From Thermofilaceae archaeon (GTDB lineage Archaea > Thermoproteota > Thermoprotei > Thermofilales > Thermofilaceae), in contig JALSNQ010000009.1 of NCBI GenBank assembly GCA_026986905.1, positions 1 to 41,501 on the forward strand: DNA of 41,501 nucleotides. The letters are read 5' to 3'. The notes beneath the pieces are model-generated. The model worked only from the letters and a program-made list of their open reading frames with translations. It was not told the DNA's origin and did not search any database. A program made the translations under genes and the position numbers. This document shows positions 1 to 9,111 of the stretch, piece by piece (position 1 is the stretch's first letter; each line of letters opens with the position of its first letter).

Positions 1-10
1 CTAGTCGTAT

Positions 11-667
11 ATTCTTCAGGAAAGCAATCTCGCGCATGCAATAGAGGAGGCCAAGAAGAAGGCGAAAAAGAGGAGGTTCCGCCAGAGCGTGGAGATGATA
101 GTAGTCTTGAAGGACGTGGACGTGAAGCAGCCCCAGAACAGGCTTAACGTTGCCGTCCCTCTTCCGCACCCGCCGCCCGGAAAGGAGGCTAAGGTGGCGG
201 TATTCGCCACAGGGGACTTGGCTCTCAGGGCCAAGGAGGCGGGCGCTGACGCGGTTCTAGGGAGGGAGGACGTAGAGAAACTTGGTGGAGACAAAAAAGC
301 TGCAAAGAAGCTGGCGAAGGGCTATGACTTCTTCCTAGCCGGAACCGACTTGATGCCTCTGATAGGCCGTTACCTTGGAAGGTACCTTGGGCCTAGGGGT
401 AAGATGCCTCAGCCAGTGCCCCCCAACGCGCCGATCGAGGCGTTCCTGCAGAGGTTCCGCCGTTCTGTTAGGATTAGGGTGAGAAACGAGCCCCAGATAA
501 TGGTTAGGATCGGAACCGAGGATCAGCCCACCGAAGAGCTTGTTGAAAACGCTAAGGCTGTGCTGAAGGAGATCCTCAGGAAGTTTCAGCCGTCGCAGAT
601 TGCTCGGATATACTTTAAGCTTACAATGGGGCCTGCTGTACCCGTGGAGAAGAAGGGTGGTAAGTGA
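11..667 (+). CDS. rpl1: 50S ribosomal protein L1 (5' end uncertain; canonical-start ORF begins at GTG 89)
   Basis: Translation ...AIEEAKKKAKKRRFRQSVEMIVVLKDVDVKQPQNRLN... and GPRGKMPQPVPPNAP are L1-like; homology-like residues extend in frame upstream of GTG 89 to about nt 11, just after a TAG at 2-4. Confidence 0.9.
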   Translation: MLQESNLAHAIEEAKKKAKKRRFRQSVEMIVVLKDVDVKQPQNRLNVAVPLPHPPPGKEAKVAVFATGDLALRAKEAGADAVLGREDVEKLGGDKKAAKKLAKGYDFFLAGTDLMPLIGRYLGRYLGPRGKMPQPVPPNAPIEAFLQRFRRSVRIRVRNEPQIMVRIGTEDQPTEELVENAKAVLKEILRKFQPSQIARIYFKLTMGPAVPVEKKGGK

Positions 668-1560
668 TGCAGGTGTTCCAGAGGGAGTTTAAGAGGCACA
701 AGCCCATACCGGAGAGGAAGATCCGTGCCGTCCAGGAGCTTAAAGAGTATATCTCCTCCCACAAGTACTTCATGGTTGCGAGCATATATGGTATAACGGC
801 TCCTGTTCTCCACGAGACGCGTGCACTGCTAAGGGAACGTGGTACCCTGCTGAAGGTTGTTAAAAACAGGCTCTTCCATAGAGCTGTACAGGAGCTAGGT
901 AAAGATGTGCCTGGCTTAGAGGAGGTTCTTACAGGGCAGAACGCCGTGATATTCACCGATGAAAACCCCTTCGAAGTCGTGATATATCTAGACAAACAGA
1001 AAATCTATAGGGAGGCAAAAGCCGGCGACGTCGCTACGAGCGAGATAGTTGTTCCATCGGGGAATACCGGTATACCCCCCGGCCCCACGATCAGCCTATT
1101 CAACAAGTTGAAGATCCCCATGAGGATACAGGAGGGAAGCATATGGGTGACTAAGGACACTGTTGTCGCGAAGCCCGGCGACGTGATCTCCCAGGAACTG
1201 GCCGAGCTATTGGCTAAGCTCGGGATTAAGCCTATTGAGAGCAAACTCAGCATAAAGGCGATCTACCTCGACGGGAGGCTCGTGAAACCCGAGGAAGTAG
1301 AGTTTGGCCACGACCTGTTCAGCCAGAGGGTCGCGGAGGCGTACAGGGAGGCGTTCAACCTTGCCGTGAACGCGGCGTTGCCCATACCAGAAGCACTAGA
1401 GATGGCGGTGCGGAAGGCCCACATGGAGGCGTTGTCGCTGGCCGTAAACGCGGGCATCCTAGCTAAGGAGACTGTGGGCATGGTGCTGGCGAAGGCTGAG
1501 GCGGAGGCTCAGGCCCTCTACAGGATCCTTAAGGAGAAGGTTCCTGAACTCGGCGAGTAA
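667..1560 (+). CDS. rpl10: 50S ribosomal protein L10 / acidic stalk protein P0
   Basis: ATG overlaps the L1 stop (TGATG); sequence KYFMVASIYGITAPVLHETRALLRERGTLLKVVKNRLFHRA, PTISLFNKLKIPMRIQEGSIWV typical of archaeal P0. Confidence 0.93.
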   Translation: MQVFQREFKRHKPIPERKIRAVQELKEYISSHKYFMVASIYGITAPVLHETRALLRERGTLLKVVKNRLFHRAVQELGKDVPGLEEVLTGQNAVIFTDENPFEVVIYLDKQKIYREAKAGDVATSEIVVPSGNTGIPPGPTISLFNKLKIPMRIQEGSIWVTKDTVVAKPGDVISQELAELLAKLGIKPIESKLSIKAIYLDGRLVKPEEVEFGHDLFSQRVAEAYREAFNLAVNAALPIPEALEMAVRKAHMEALSLAVNAGILAKETVGMVLAKAEAEAQALYRILKEKVPELGE

Positions 1561-1567
1561 TCGTCTC

Positions 1568-1577
1568 TATTTTTTTG
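1568..1577 (+). terminator. putative U-tract terminator after the L10 gene
   Basis: ctatttttttgg directly after the rpl10 stop; archaeal termination commonly uses U-tracts. Confidence 0.4.
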
Positions 1578-1633
1578 GCTCCGCTACTAGTAAAACATAA
1601 TTTTGTTCCCCGTGTCTACTGCAGCGAGTAGCT

Positions 1634-4363
1634 ATGCAGGAGGAATTCATTGATCTACCTTTCTTTAAGGAAGGCGGGTGGATAAAGAGGAAATGCCCCG
1701 TCTGCGGCCGGGTCTTCTGGACGCTAAACCCCGAGAGGAAGGTCTGCGGAGATCAGCCGTGCGAGGAGTATGGATTTATAGGGAAGCGGCTTGGACGCGG
1801 CGTGGAGAGCCTAGGCGAGGTCAGGAGGCGTTTTATAGAGTTTTTTGAGAAGAACGGGCATACTCCTATACGCAGGTACCCCGTCGTGGCTAGGTGGCGC
1901 GACGACGTGTACCTCGTCGGCGCGTCTATATACGATTTTCAACCCTGGGTTACCGAAGGCCTCGTCGAGCCGCCGGCTAACCCCCTCGTGATTTCTCAGC
2001 CTAGTATACGTTTAACGGATGTAGACAACGTGGGTAGGACAGGGCGCCACCTTACCGGCTTCGAGATGATGGCGCATCACGCGTTCAACGTGAGGGGTCA
2101 AAGGGTCTACTGGGCGAACGAAACAGTAGAGTATGCTTACAGGCTTTTCACAGAGGTCTACGGCATCCCGCCTGAGGAGATAACGTTCGTGTTTGACATG
2201 TGGAGCGGCGGGGGGAACGCGGGCGAAGACTATGAGGTTCTTGTGAGGGGGCTGGAGCTTGCAACGCTAGTTTTCATGCACTACAAGACTGTGGAGGGTC
2301 GCCTCGTGCCTATCGAGAACAAAATCGTTGACACGGGGTATGGGTTGGAGAGGATATACTGGTTCCTACAGGGGTCGACAAGCGTCTATGAGGCGGTTTT
2401 TCCCGGTATAATTGAGTGGCTGCGCCGCGAAGCTGGCCTGGAGCCCCTGCCCGCTGATTTAAGAGTCGCCCTGGCGAAGCGTAGCGGGAGGCTTGACTTT
2501 AAAAAGCCTCTTGAGGCGATGAAGGTATTCGAAGAGATTTCGTCTGAGGTCGGGATGGATGTGGATGAGGTTTCGAGGCTTCTAAGGCCTTTTGAGTCTA
2601 TCTATGCGCTGGCCGACCATAGCAGAACTATAATGTGGATGATAGGCGACGGCGTCGTGCCTTCAAATACCGGGTCCGGCTATCTCGCAAGGCTGCTAAT
2701 TAGGAGGAGTATGCGGCACCTGCGCCGGCTAGGCTTGGAGATAGGGCTTGTGGATGTAGTTTCTAGGCAGCTGGAAGAGTGGAGGAGTGATTTCCCGGAG
2801 TATTGGGAGATCCGCGACGAGATACTTGACATAGTCGCGTATGAGGAGGAGAAGTATAGGGAGACTCTCTCCAGGGGCTCGAAGATTGTGGACAACCTGT
2901 TATCTAGGTATAAGAGGAGGGGGGAGATACCTGGCGAGGAGCTCGTCAAGCTCTATGAGAGTCACGGTGTTCCGCCGGACCTGGTCGAGGAGAAGGCGTC
3001 TTCCCTGGGGGTACGCGTAGACACGACGGGGTTCTACTCAAAGCTGGCTGAGCTGAAAGAGAAAAGCGGTAGAGAGGCCATAAAGCCCGAGGAGTGGAAG
3101 CTACCCCCCGAGTACGCCTCCCGGTTCCCGGAGACGAGGAAGCTCTACTATGAGAACGAGAAACTTTTCAGGTTCAAGGCGCGGGTAATCGGGGTCGTAG
3201 AGGGAAAATATGTGGTCTTGGATGCTACAGCCTTCTACCCCGAGGGGGGAGGCCAGCTGTCAGACAAGGGCTTAATCAGACATGGCGGCGGCGAGTGCGA
3301 GGTTTCCTATGTGTTCAGGGTGGGGGGCGTCGTCTTCCACGAGTGTAGAGGCCCGCTCCCCAGCCAGGGAGAAGAGGTTGAGGGTCTCGTAGACTCCGAG
3401 AGAAGGCTTACTCTGATGAGGCATCATACCTCGACGCACGTAGTGCTGGGCGCTTTGCGCAGGGTTCTGGGTAGGCATGTGTGGCAGGCTGGTGCCCAGA
3501 AGACCCTTGACTACGTGAGGTTCGACTTTACGCACCACAGGCCCATCACGGAGGAGCAGGCGCGTAAGATAGAGGAGCTGGCCAACAGGGTTGTCATGGA
3601 GAATAGGCGGGTAAAAAAGGCGTTTATGAGTAGAACGGAGGCGGAGAAGCGTTACGGATTCTCCCTCTACCAGGGCGGCGTGGTTCCGGAGAAAATACTC
3701 CGTGTGGTCGAGATTGAGGGGTGGGATGCAGAGGCGTGCGGCGGTACGCACTGCGACTATACCGGGGAAATAGGCGTTATAAAGATCGTCGGCTTTGACA
3801 AGATCCAGGACGGCGTGTTTAGGGTTATCTTTAAAGCGGGGGTTCCGGCTGTCAGGTATATCCAGGAGATCGATTCTAGGCTCAAGCGCGTGGCGAGGCT
3901 TCTCGACGCCCCATTGGAGGAGGTCGACCTCCGCGTAGCCAAGGAGCTTGAGGAGAAGAAGAGGCTTCAGGACGAGCTTAAACGTCTCGAGAATATAAGG
4001 CTTTTGGGAGAGGCCGAGAGGCTTGCCGCAAAGGCTGTGGAGGTCTCAGGGGTCAAGCTCGTGGCCGGGGTAGTTGATGAAGAGAAGCTTCGCGACCTAG
4101 CCTTAGAGACAGCTAGGAGGATCGGCGACGGGGTTGTTGTGCTGGCGAACCCTAAGGGGAGAATAGTGGTGAAAGTCTCCGGCGGGGCGCTCAAGAAGAT
4201 CGACGCCAGAGAGCTGGGACGGCGTATTACCGAGAAGCTTGGAGGGAGGGGCGGAGGTGTAAGCGACCTCTTTCAGGGGAAGATAGCTAGCGTGGAGGGA
4301 GTCGCGGAAGCCGCCGGGGAGGTGCTTGGTAGGCTTGCTGAGAAGGATAAGGGTCGAGCCTAG
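1634..4363 (+). CDS. alaS: alanyl-tRNA synthetase
   Basis: 909 aa; class II catalytic core plus editing-domain motifs (RHHTSTHVVLGALRRVLG, CGGTHCDYTGEIGVIKI). Confidence 0.97.
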   Translation: MQEEFIDLPFFKEGGWIKRKCPVCGRVFWTLNPERKVCGDQPCEEYGFIGKRLGRGVESLGEVRRRFIEFFEKNGHTPIRRYPVVARWRDDVYLVGASIYDFQPWVTEGLVEPPANPLVISQPSIRLTDVDNVGRTGRHLTGFEMMAHHAFNVRGQRVYWANETVEYAYRLFTEVYGIPPEEITFVFDMWSGGGNAGEDYEVLVRGLELATLVFMHYKTVEGRLVPIENKIVDTGYGLERIYWFLQGSTSVYEAVFPGIIEWLRREAGLEPLPADLRVALAKRSGRLDFKKPLEAMKVFEEISSEVGMDVDEVSRLLRPFESIYALADHSRTIMWMIGDGVVPSNTGSGYLARLLIRRSMRHLRRLGLEIGLVDVVSRQLEEWRSDFPEYWEIRDEILDIVAYEEEKYRETLSRGSKIVDNLLSRYKRRGEIPGEELVKLYESHGVPPDLVEEKASSLGVRVDTTGFYSKLAELKEKSGREAIKPEEWKLPPEYASRFPETRKLYYENEKLFRFKARVIGVVEGKYVVLDATAFYPEGGGQLSDKGLIRHGGGECEVSYVFRVGGVVFHECRGPLPSQGEEVEGLVDSERRLTLMRHHTSTHVVLGALRRVLGRHVWQAGAQKTLDYVRFDFTHHRPITEEQARKIEELANRVVMENRRVKKAFMSRTEAEKRYGFSLYQGGVVPEKILRVVEIEGWDAEACGGTHCDYTGEIGVIKIVGFDKIQDGVFRVIFKAGVPAVRYIQEIDSRLKRVARLLDAPLEEVDLRVAKELEEKKRLQDELKRLENIRLLGEAERLAAKAVEVSGVKLVAGVVDEEKLRDLALETARRIGDGVVVLANPKGRIVVKVSGGALKKIDARELGRRITEKLGGRGGGVSDLFQGKIASVEGVAEAAGEVLGRLAEKDKGRA

Positions 4364-5039
4364 AAGGGAGCTCTACGAGGCTGCGCGGGATTTTTTCTAC
4401 CTCCTGGAGAGGGGGTATGGTAGGAAGACGTCGCTAGACATGGTTTCTTCCCGCTGGCTTCTCTCGAGGTATGAGCGTCTCCTTCTCTACAGGTCCCTTT
4501 ACCCTACAAGCGTCTCCGGGGCGCGGATTAGGAAGAGGCTTTCGCCGTCGGCCCTAAAGGGCAGGGTCGTTGTGGTTGACGGCTTCAACGTGGTAAGCAC
4601 CGTGGCCTCTGCGATGATAGGCGACACCCTTGTCGAGGGCAACGATGGCTTTATACGGGACCTGGCGGCTACGGTCAGAAAGGTGAAGGCGGCGCCCCCC
4701 TACTTTTCCTCTCTAGCAGTGGCTGCCTCTCTTTTATCCCGGTTGGGGCCCAGCAGGCAAATCTGGGTGTTCGACTCCCAGATAAGTAGAAGCGCGGAGT
4801 TCTTGTCCGCCGCCAGGCTGTACGGAGAGGCTATTCTTTCGAAAAACGCCGATAAGGAGGTGGCCACCCTTTCCCGCACCCTGAAGGGGGTGGCGGCGTC
4901 CAGCGACTCCGTGATAATAGACATGGTTGAAGAATGCTTTGATCTCGGCGGCGAGGCCGCCAGAGCCGTTGCGCCCGAGAACATCGTCACGCTGAGATCC
5001 GTGCTGGAGAATATTTTTGGATGCCTTTCCCGCATATAG
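4326..5039 (+). CDS. DUF434-family protein with a possible PIN/NYN-like nuclease fold
   Basis: KGRVVVVDGFNVVSTVASAM...WVFDSQISRSAEF...SKNADKEVATL...SSDSVIID resembles DUF434 proteins; overlaps the alaS 3' end. Confidence 0.7.
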   Translation: MVGLLRRIRVEPRRELYEAARDFFYLLERGYGRKTSLDMVSSRWLLSRYERLLLYRSLYPTSVSGARIRKRLSPSALKGRVVVVDGFNVVSTVASAMIGDTLVEGNDGFIRDLAATVRKVKAAPPYFSSLAVAASLLSRLGPSRQIWVFDSQISRSAEFLSAARLYGEAILSKNADKEVATLSRTLKGVAASSDSVIIDMVEECFDLGGEAARAVAPENIVTLRSVLENIFGCLSRI

Positions 5040-5062
5040 GCTGGTGGAGACTTGTGCGGAGG

Positions 5063-5413
5063 ATGGGGAGTAGAGATCTGCGCCGTCTAACGAAGAGAAT
5101 GGGACTTAATATAAACGAGCTACAGGGAGTGGAGGAGGTGGTCATACGCTTCCCGGACAAGGAGATAGTCATTAAGAACCCCTCTGTGTCGGTCATAGAG
5201 GTGCGTGGAGGCGGGAGGATGTACAACATAGCGGGCGAGGAGGAGGAGAGGCCTCGCACGGCGGAAGAAGAGGAGACAAAGGTGGAGATAAGCGAGGAGG
5301 ACGTACAGCTGGTTGCAGCCCAGGCGGGCGTTACGCCCGAAGAGGCCCGTAGGGCACTTGAAGAAGCTGGCGGTGACCTCGCAAAGGCTATAATGCTCTT
5401 GTCGACGAGGTAA
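5063..5413 (+). CDS. nac: nascent polypeptide-associated complex protein (alpha NAC)
   Basis: MGSRDLRRLTKRMGLNINELQGVEEVVIRFPDKEIVIKNPSV plus C-terminal UBA-like helix (VAAQAGVTPEEARRALEEAGGDLAKAIMLL). Confidence 0.93.
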   Translation: MGSRDLRRLTKRMGLNINELQGVEEVVIRFPDKEIVIKNPSVSVIEVRGGGRMYNIAGEEEERPRTAEEEETKVEISEEDVQLVAAQAGVTPEEARRALEEAGGDLAKAIMLLSTR

Positions 5414-5424
5414 GGGGCGGGGTC

Positions 5425-6003
5425 TTGCTGGGCAAATACAAGAAGGCATTGGAGCGCCGCTTCCTAGGGGTGGCGCGGGCCGCTGCAGCCACACGGCTAA
5501 GCCCCAACGTGATAACGTTTTCCGGCCTGGTTTTCGGCGTGGCCGGGCTCTACATGCTAGCCGCATACTCCTCGCTGACTCTTTTTCTGCTAGGGTGCGC
5601 TGCTATGGGGTTGATGGACATGCTGGACGGCCTCGTGGCCCGCTATACGGGTAGTGCGTCGAGGTTTGGGGCGTTCCTGGACTCGACCGTTGATAGGGCC
5701 GAGGACGCTCTGATATCGGCGGGCTTCATGTACGCTGGGCTACTTTCTCCCGGAGAAGTGCTCCTCCTACTCACCGGGATGTTCCTTATAAGCTACACAA
5801 GGGCTAGGGCGGAGTCCCTCGGCGTGTCCATGTCGGGAGTCGGGTTTGCAGAGCGGCCGGAGCGTATACTTCTGGCCCTGCTTTCACTTATACTCGCCTT
5901 CGTGAGTTTAGGGGCGGCGAGAGCCGTGGCGTGGCTCCTCATCGTGGTAGTGTATCTCACGGTTGCCCAGCGTATACACTATGCCGCTAAGATGCTGAGG
6001 TGA
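5425..6003 (+). CDS. CDP-alcohol phosphatidyltransferase (archaetidylinositol-phosphate synthase-like)
   Basis: CDP-alcohol phosphotransferase motif DMLDGLVARYTGSASRFGAFLDSTVDR in a multi-TM protein. Confidence 0.9.
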   Translation: MLGKYKKALERRFLGVARAAAATRLSPNVITFSGLVFGVAGLYMLAAYSSLTLFLLGCAAMGLMDMLDGLVARYTGSASRFGAFLDSTVDRAEDALISAGFMYAGLLSPGEVLLLLTGMFLISYTRARAESLGVSMSGVGFAERPERILLALLSLILAFVSLGAARAVAWLLIVVVYLTVAQRIHYAAKMLR

Positions 6004-6008
6004 AGTGC

Positions 6009-7067
6009 ATGGTAGTCGAGATAGATGGCTCGATGGGTGAGGGGGGAGGCCAGCTGCTCAGGTACAGCGCAGCCATTTCCGCCATAACCGGCGTCCCAGT
6101 GAGGATCTACAATATAAGGGCTAAGAGAGCAAACCCCGGGCTCAGGCCCCAGCACTACGCGGCGTTGAGTTTCCTGGCACGCCTAGTCGACGCCGAGACT
6201 AGGGGGCTTAGGGTCGGCTCCACGGAGGTCTACTTTAGGCCGAGAAGAAGACCCCAAAGTGGGGTTTTTACCGTCGATATAGGTACGGCTGGCAGCGTCA
6301 CGCTCTTCCTGCAAGCGGTGACGCCTGTTCTGCTCGCCGCGTCCGGCCCCGTCACTCTAAGGGTGAGCGGTGGGACAAGCGTTAAGTGGAGCCCGCCCTT
6401 CCCCTACTTCGAGGAGGTGCTGGTTCCCCTCTTCAGGCTGTGGGGAGCTAGGGTGAAGGCTAGACTCGTAAGGAGGGGTTTCTACCCCGTGGGAGGAGGG
6501 CTTGTGGAGGTGTCTGCAGAGCCTTCTTTTCCACTTTCCCCGTTTAGGCTGGAGACGAGGGTTGTTTACCAGGCGGTCGGCGGCGTCAGCTACGTAGGTA
6601 ACCTGCCGTGCAGCATAGCTGAGAGGCAGAAGAGGGCTGCCGAGGGCTTCCTGAGGGAAAAGGGGCTGAGAAATATAGATATCCGAGTTGACTGCCGCAC
6701 GCCGGCCCGTGGGAGGGGAACGGGCATAGTGCTCTGGGCTAGGAAGGGCGAAGCCGTGATAGGCGGTGACTCCCTCGGTGAGCGGGGAAAGCCTGCCGAA
6801 AAGGTCGGCGGGGAAGCTGCCGTAAAGCTGTACGGGCCTCTCAGACGCGGCGTGCCGGTCGACCCCCACGCGTCCGATAACCTTGTAATATACATGGCGC
6901 TGGCGGGAGGTGTGTCTAGAATACTTACTTCCGAGCTCACTTCCCACGCTGAGACCGCGTTAAGGCTTTGCTCGATGATCGCCGGCGCCAAGTATAGGGT
7001 GGACAGGAGCGAGAAGGGCGATGCCGTGCTGATAGAGGTTGAGGGCGCCGGTCTACGGCCTAGATAA
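6009..7067 (+). CDS. rtcA: RNA 3'-terminal phosphate cyclase
   Basis: MVVEIDGSMGEGGGQLLRYSAAISAITGVPVRIYNIRAKRANPGLRPQH is the RtcA N-terminal signature. Confidence 0.95.
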   Translation: MVVEIDGSMGEGGGQLLRYSAAISAITGVPVRIYNIRAKRANPGLRPQHYAALSFLARLVDAETRGLRVGSTEVYFRPRRRPQSGVFTVDIGTAGSVTLFLQAVTPVLLAASGPVTLRVSGGTSVKWSPPFPYFEEVLVPLFRLWGARVKARLVRRGFYPVGGGLVEVSAEPSFPLSPFRLETRVVYQAVGGVSYVGNLPCSIAERQKRAAEGFLREKGLRNIDIRVDCRTPARGRGTGIVLWARKGEAVIGGDSLGERGKPAEKVGGEAAVKLYGPLRRGVPVDPHASDNLVIYMALAGGVSRILTSELTSHAETALRLCSMIAGAKYRVDRSEKGDAVLIEVEGAGLRPR

Positions 7068-7874
7068 TCTTAGCTTCACGCCGGGGCGTAGACCGTAACG
7101 TTTAGCCGCGCTGCCCCTATTCACGGCTATCTCTAGTTTGCGGCAGCTATTGAATAAAAGCAGTGTATCTCCTGCCTCTATGTATGCGAAGCTTTGCCTA
7201 ACAGGCGCGGTGAAGGTGGTTCCGCGGCCCGTAGCGGGGTCGCTTATTTCGATCCTCAGCTCGCCGTAGTCCTCTAGGCCTGCCTCGGCTAAATGACGCC
7301 TCTCGATACTGGTGGCAGCGTTCCCGAAGCGGTCCACGTGTACTATAGAACCGTATACGTAGCCGTCGCCTGTGCTCGGCGGTTCCACGCCGGTCTCTAC
7401 GAGCCTCTCCACGGGGGGCCCGGAAGCGGCCGGAGAAGCGCCGCAGGCTATGCGTGCAGCAGCCGGTGCGAACACGTCGCGTCCATGGAATGTGCCGCTA
7501 CTCTTCCACCATTTAAACTCCTCCCTCTCTATGCTCCATGCGTGGAAGGGGGCGTCACGGCGAAGAGCGGGTACAAGTACCCCGTTGTCTGGCCCCACGA
7601 AGAGATACCTCTTGCCTCTGGCGACTACAGCTTTTCTCTCAGTGCCGACACCGGGATCCACGACAACCAGGAAGACTGTTCCTCTGGGGAACTCCTCGAG
7701 GCAGCATTCGAGGATATATGAGGCTTCGAGTATAGACCACGGCGGAACGTCGTGCGTGATGTCTATAATCTCAGCGCTGGGACAAAGAGTCTTGATGACC
7801 CCCTTCATGGCTCCAACATAGTAGTCGCTGTATCCGAAATCTGTTATAACGGCTATCAGCGGGCGACTATACAT
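7053..7874 (-). CDS. DUF62 family S-adenosyl-L-methionine hydrolase (adenosine-forming)
   Basis: MYSRPLIAVITDFGYSDYYVGAMKGVIKTLCPSAEIIDITHDVPPWSILEASYILE, VDPGVGTERKAV and GPDNGVL are family motifs; internal ATG at 7874 chosen as start. Confidence 0.92.
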   Translation of the reverse strand: MYSRPLIAVITDFGYSDYYVGAMKGVIKTLCPSAEIIDITHDVPPWSILEASYILECCLEEFPRGTVFLVVVDPGVGTERKAVVARGKRYLFVGPDNGVLVPALRRDAPFHAWSIEREEFKWWKSSGTFHGRDVFAPAAARIACGASPAASGPPVERLVETGVEPPSTGDGYVYGSIVHVDRFGNAATSIERRHLAEAGLEDYGELRIEISDPATGRGTTFTAPVRQSFAYIEAGDTLLLFNSCRKLEIAVNRGSAAKRYGLRPGVKLRLSRP

Positions 7875-7917
7875 CACCAGGCTTATGAGCGGGGAGATAT
7901 TTTTCATCACCGGAGCC

Positions 7918-8463
7918 ATGCCGCCCATAAGGTTCACGCTGATGCTCTACAGTAGAACGGTGAGTGTAGCGGCTGCCGGGCTAGAGGGCGCCAGCTATGA
8001 GGAGGCAGTGGAGGCGGCCAAAAATTTTAGGGATAGTGATTCGTGGATGACGATAACTGGATCCAGCGAGTTAGTTTCGGATCAAAGGCATCTCGCCACC
8101 GCGGTTCTCTACGCCGCGTCTGCGGCTATAACCGGCAAAATGGTTTCACGCTACCCGGAAATAGAGCTACTGCTCTACCTGTTTGGGACGAGAAATATCG
8201 GAGAGGCGCTCGACGAGGCGAGGAGGAGGGGCGAAAAGGTGGGGGCAGTCGCGGTGTCTATAGGGGGAGACGCCGAGGCCGTTCTTAGGCGCGTCGCGGG
8301 GCGCCTAGGCGCTAGGCTTACCGCCCCGGAAATAGGTGGCTGGATGGAAGCCTATAGGAGGTATCTGGCCGCCTTGTACCCGGATTTTCCCGGCCAGCTA
8401 TCCGCTGAGACTATTCTCAAGCTGCTTAGAGCCCGCGCCGCTCTTGTGAGGCTCTCCGTCTAG
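7918..8463 (+). CDS. cgi121: KEOPS complex subunit Cgi121-like (start uncertain, 7885-7942)
   Basis: LVSDQRHLATAVLYAASAAITGKMVSRYPEIELLLYLFGTRNIGEALDEA matches the Cgi121 pattern. Confidence 0.83.
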   Translation: MPPIRFTLMLYSRTVSVAAAGLEGASYEEAVEAAKNFRDSDSWMTITGSSELVSDQRHLATAVLYAASAAITGKMVSRYPEIELLLYLFGTRNIGEALDEARRRGEKVGAVAVSIGGDAEAVLRRVAGRLGARLTAPEIGGWMEAYRRYLAALYPDFPGQLSAETILKLLRARAALVRLSV

Positions 8464-9004
8464 CTATGCGTCTCAGTTTCTCGACAGATACTATGAGGCT
8501 TGGAGGTATAACTGAGAGCCCGGCCCTTTCTCCAATTATCTCCACAACTATCACTTTATCAGGCTCACCCAGGTTTACCTTGTTGCTAAGCCTGGAGGCT
8601 ATCGCATCTATCACCTCGTCGCGCTGCAGCGTGCTAAGCCGTATCCTGGCTTCAACCTTGTAGGTGTCCTCGGGCCTCATTTTTTCGCCTGCCAGTCTTA
8701 CAGCTGCTTCCGCTATTTCCCCGAGCTCGGCGTTAACTACCGTGTGGATCGGCACTAGTTTCAGCAGGTAGCGGAACGTCCACGGGTTCTTGAGTATGGC
8801 TTCACGCGCATTCGCCGCGAATTCTTCAGGGTCTATGCTTGTCCTAGCGACTATTAGGGATGGAAGACCTGTCTTGCTTGCCTCGAGCCTGCGGTCACCT
8901 ATTTCCTTCGCGAAGAACCAGAGTTCCGATATGCAGTCGTTTTCTCTTTTCCGGTAAGTCGCTGCTACGAGGTTGAACTCCTTTAACAAGCATAACCCCC
9001 GCAA
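8426..9004 (-). CDS. THUMP-domain protein (Tan1/tRNA acetyltransferase-adaptor-like)
   Basis: FNLVAATYRKRENDCISELWFFAKEIGD...WTFRYLLKLVPIHTVV...YKVEARIRLSTLQRDEVIDAIASRLSNKVNLGEPDKVIVVEIIGERAGLSVIPP is a stand-alone THUMP protein. TTG start. Confidence 0.85.
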   Translation of the reverse strand: MRGLCLLKEFNLVAATYRKRENDCISELWFFAKEIGDRRLEASKTGLPSLIVARTSIDPEEFAANAREAILKNPWTFRYLLKLVPIHTVVNAELGEIAEAAVRLAGEKMRPEDTYKVEARIRLSTLQRDEVIDAIASRLSNKVNLGEPDKVIVVEIIGERAGLSVIPPSLIVSVEKLRRIARRRASQERRGL

Positions 9005-9111
9005 TAGGTGCTCTACGGGGTTTTAGGTGTTTCTCAACAGGCGGTTTTTCTAGGCCTATTCGGGGAAAATTATATATGCTGGTTTCTCTCACAAAAAGAG
9101 ACCCTTGAAGG

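Noticed and set aside
5120-5566. Minus ORF across NAC and the CDP-alcohol phosphatidyltransferase
   Set aside because: Overlaps two confident CDSs; shadow ORF.
6357-6947. Long minus-strand ORF (196 aa) opposite rtcA
   Set aside because: Lies antisense to a strongly supported RtcA CDS; low-complexity composition typical of shadow ORFs in GC-rich DNA.
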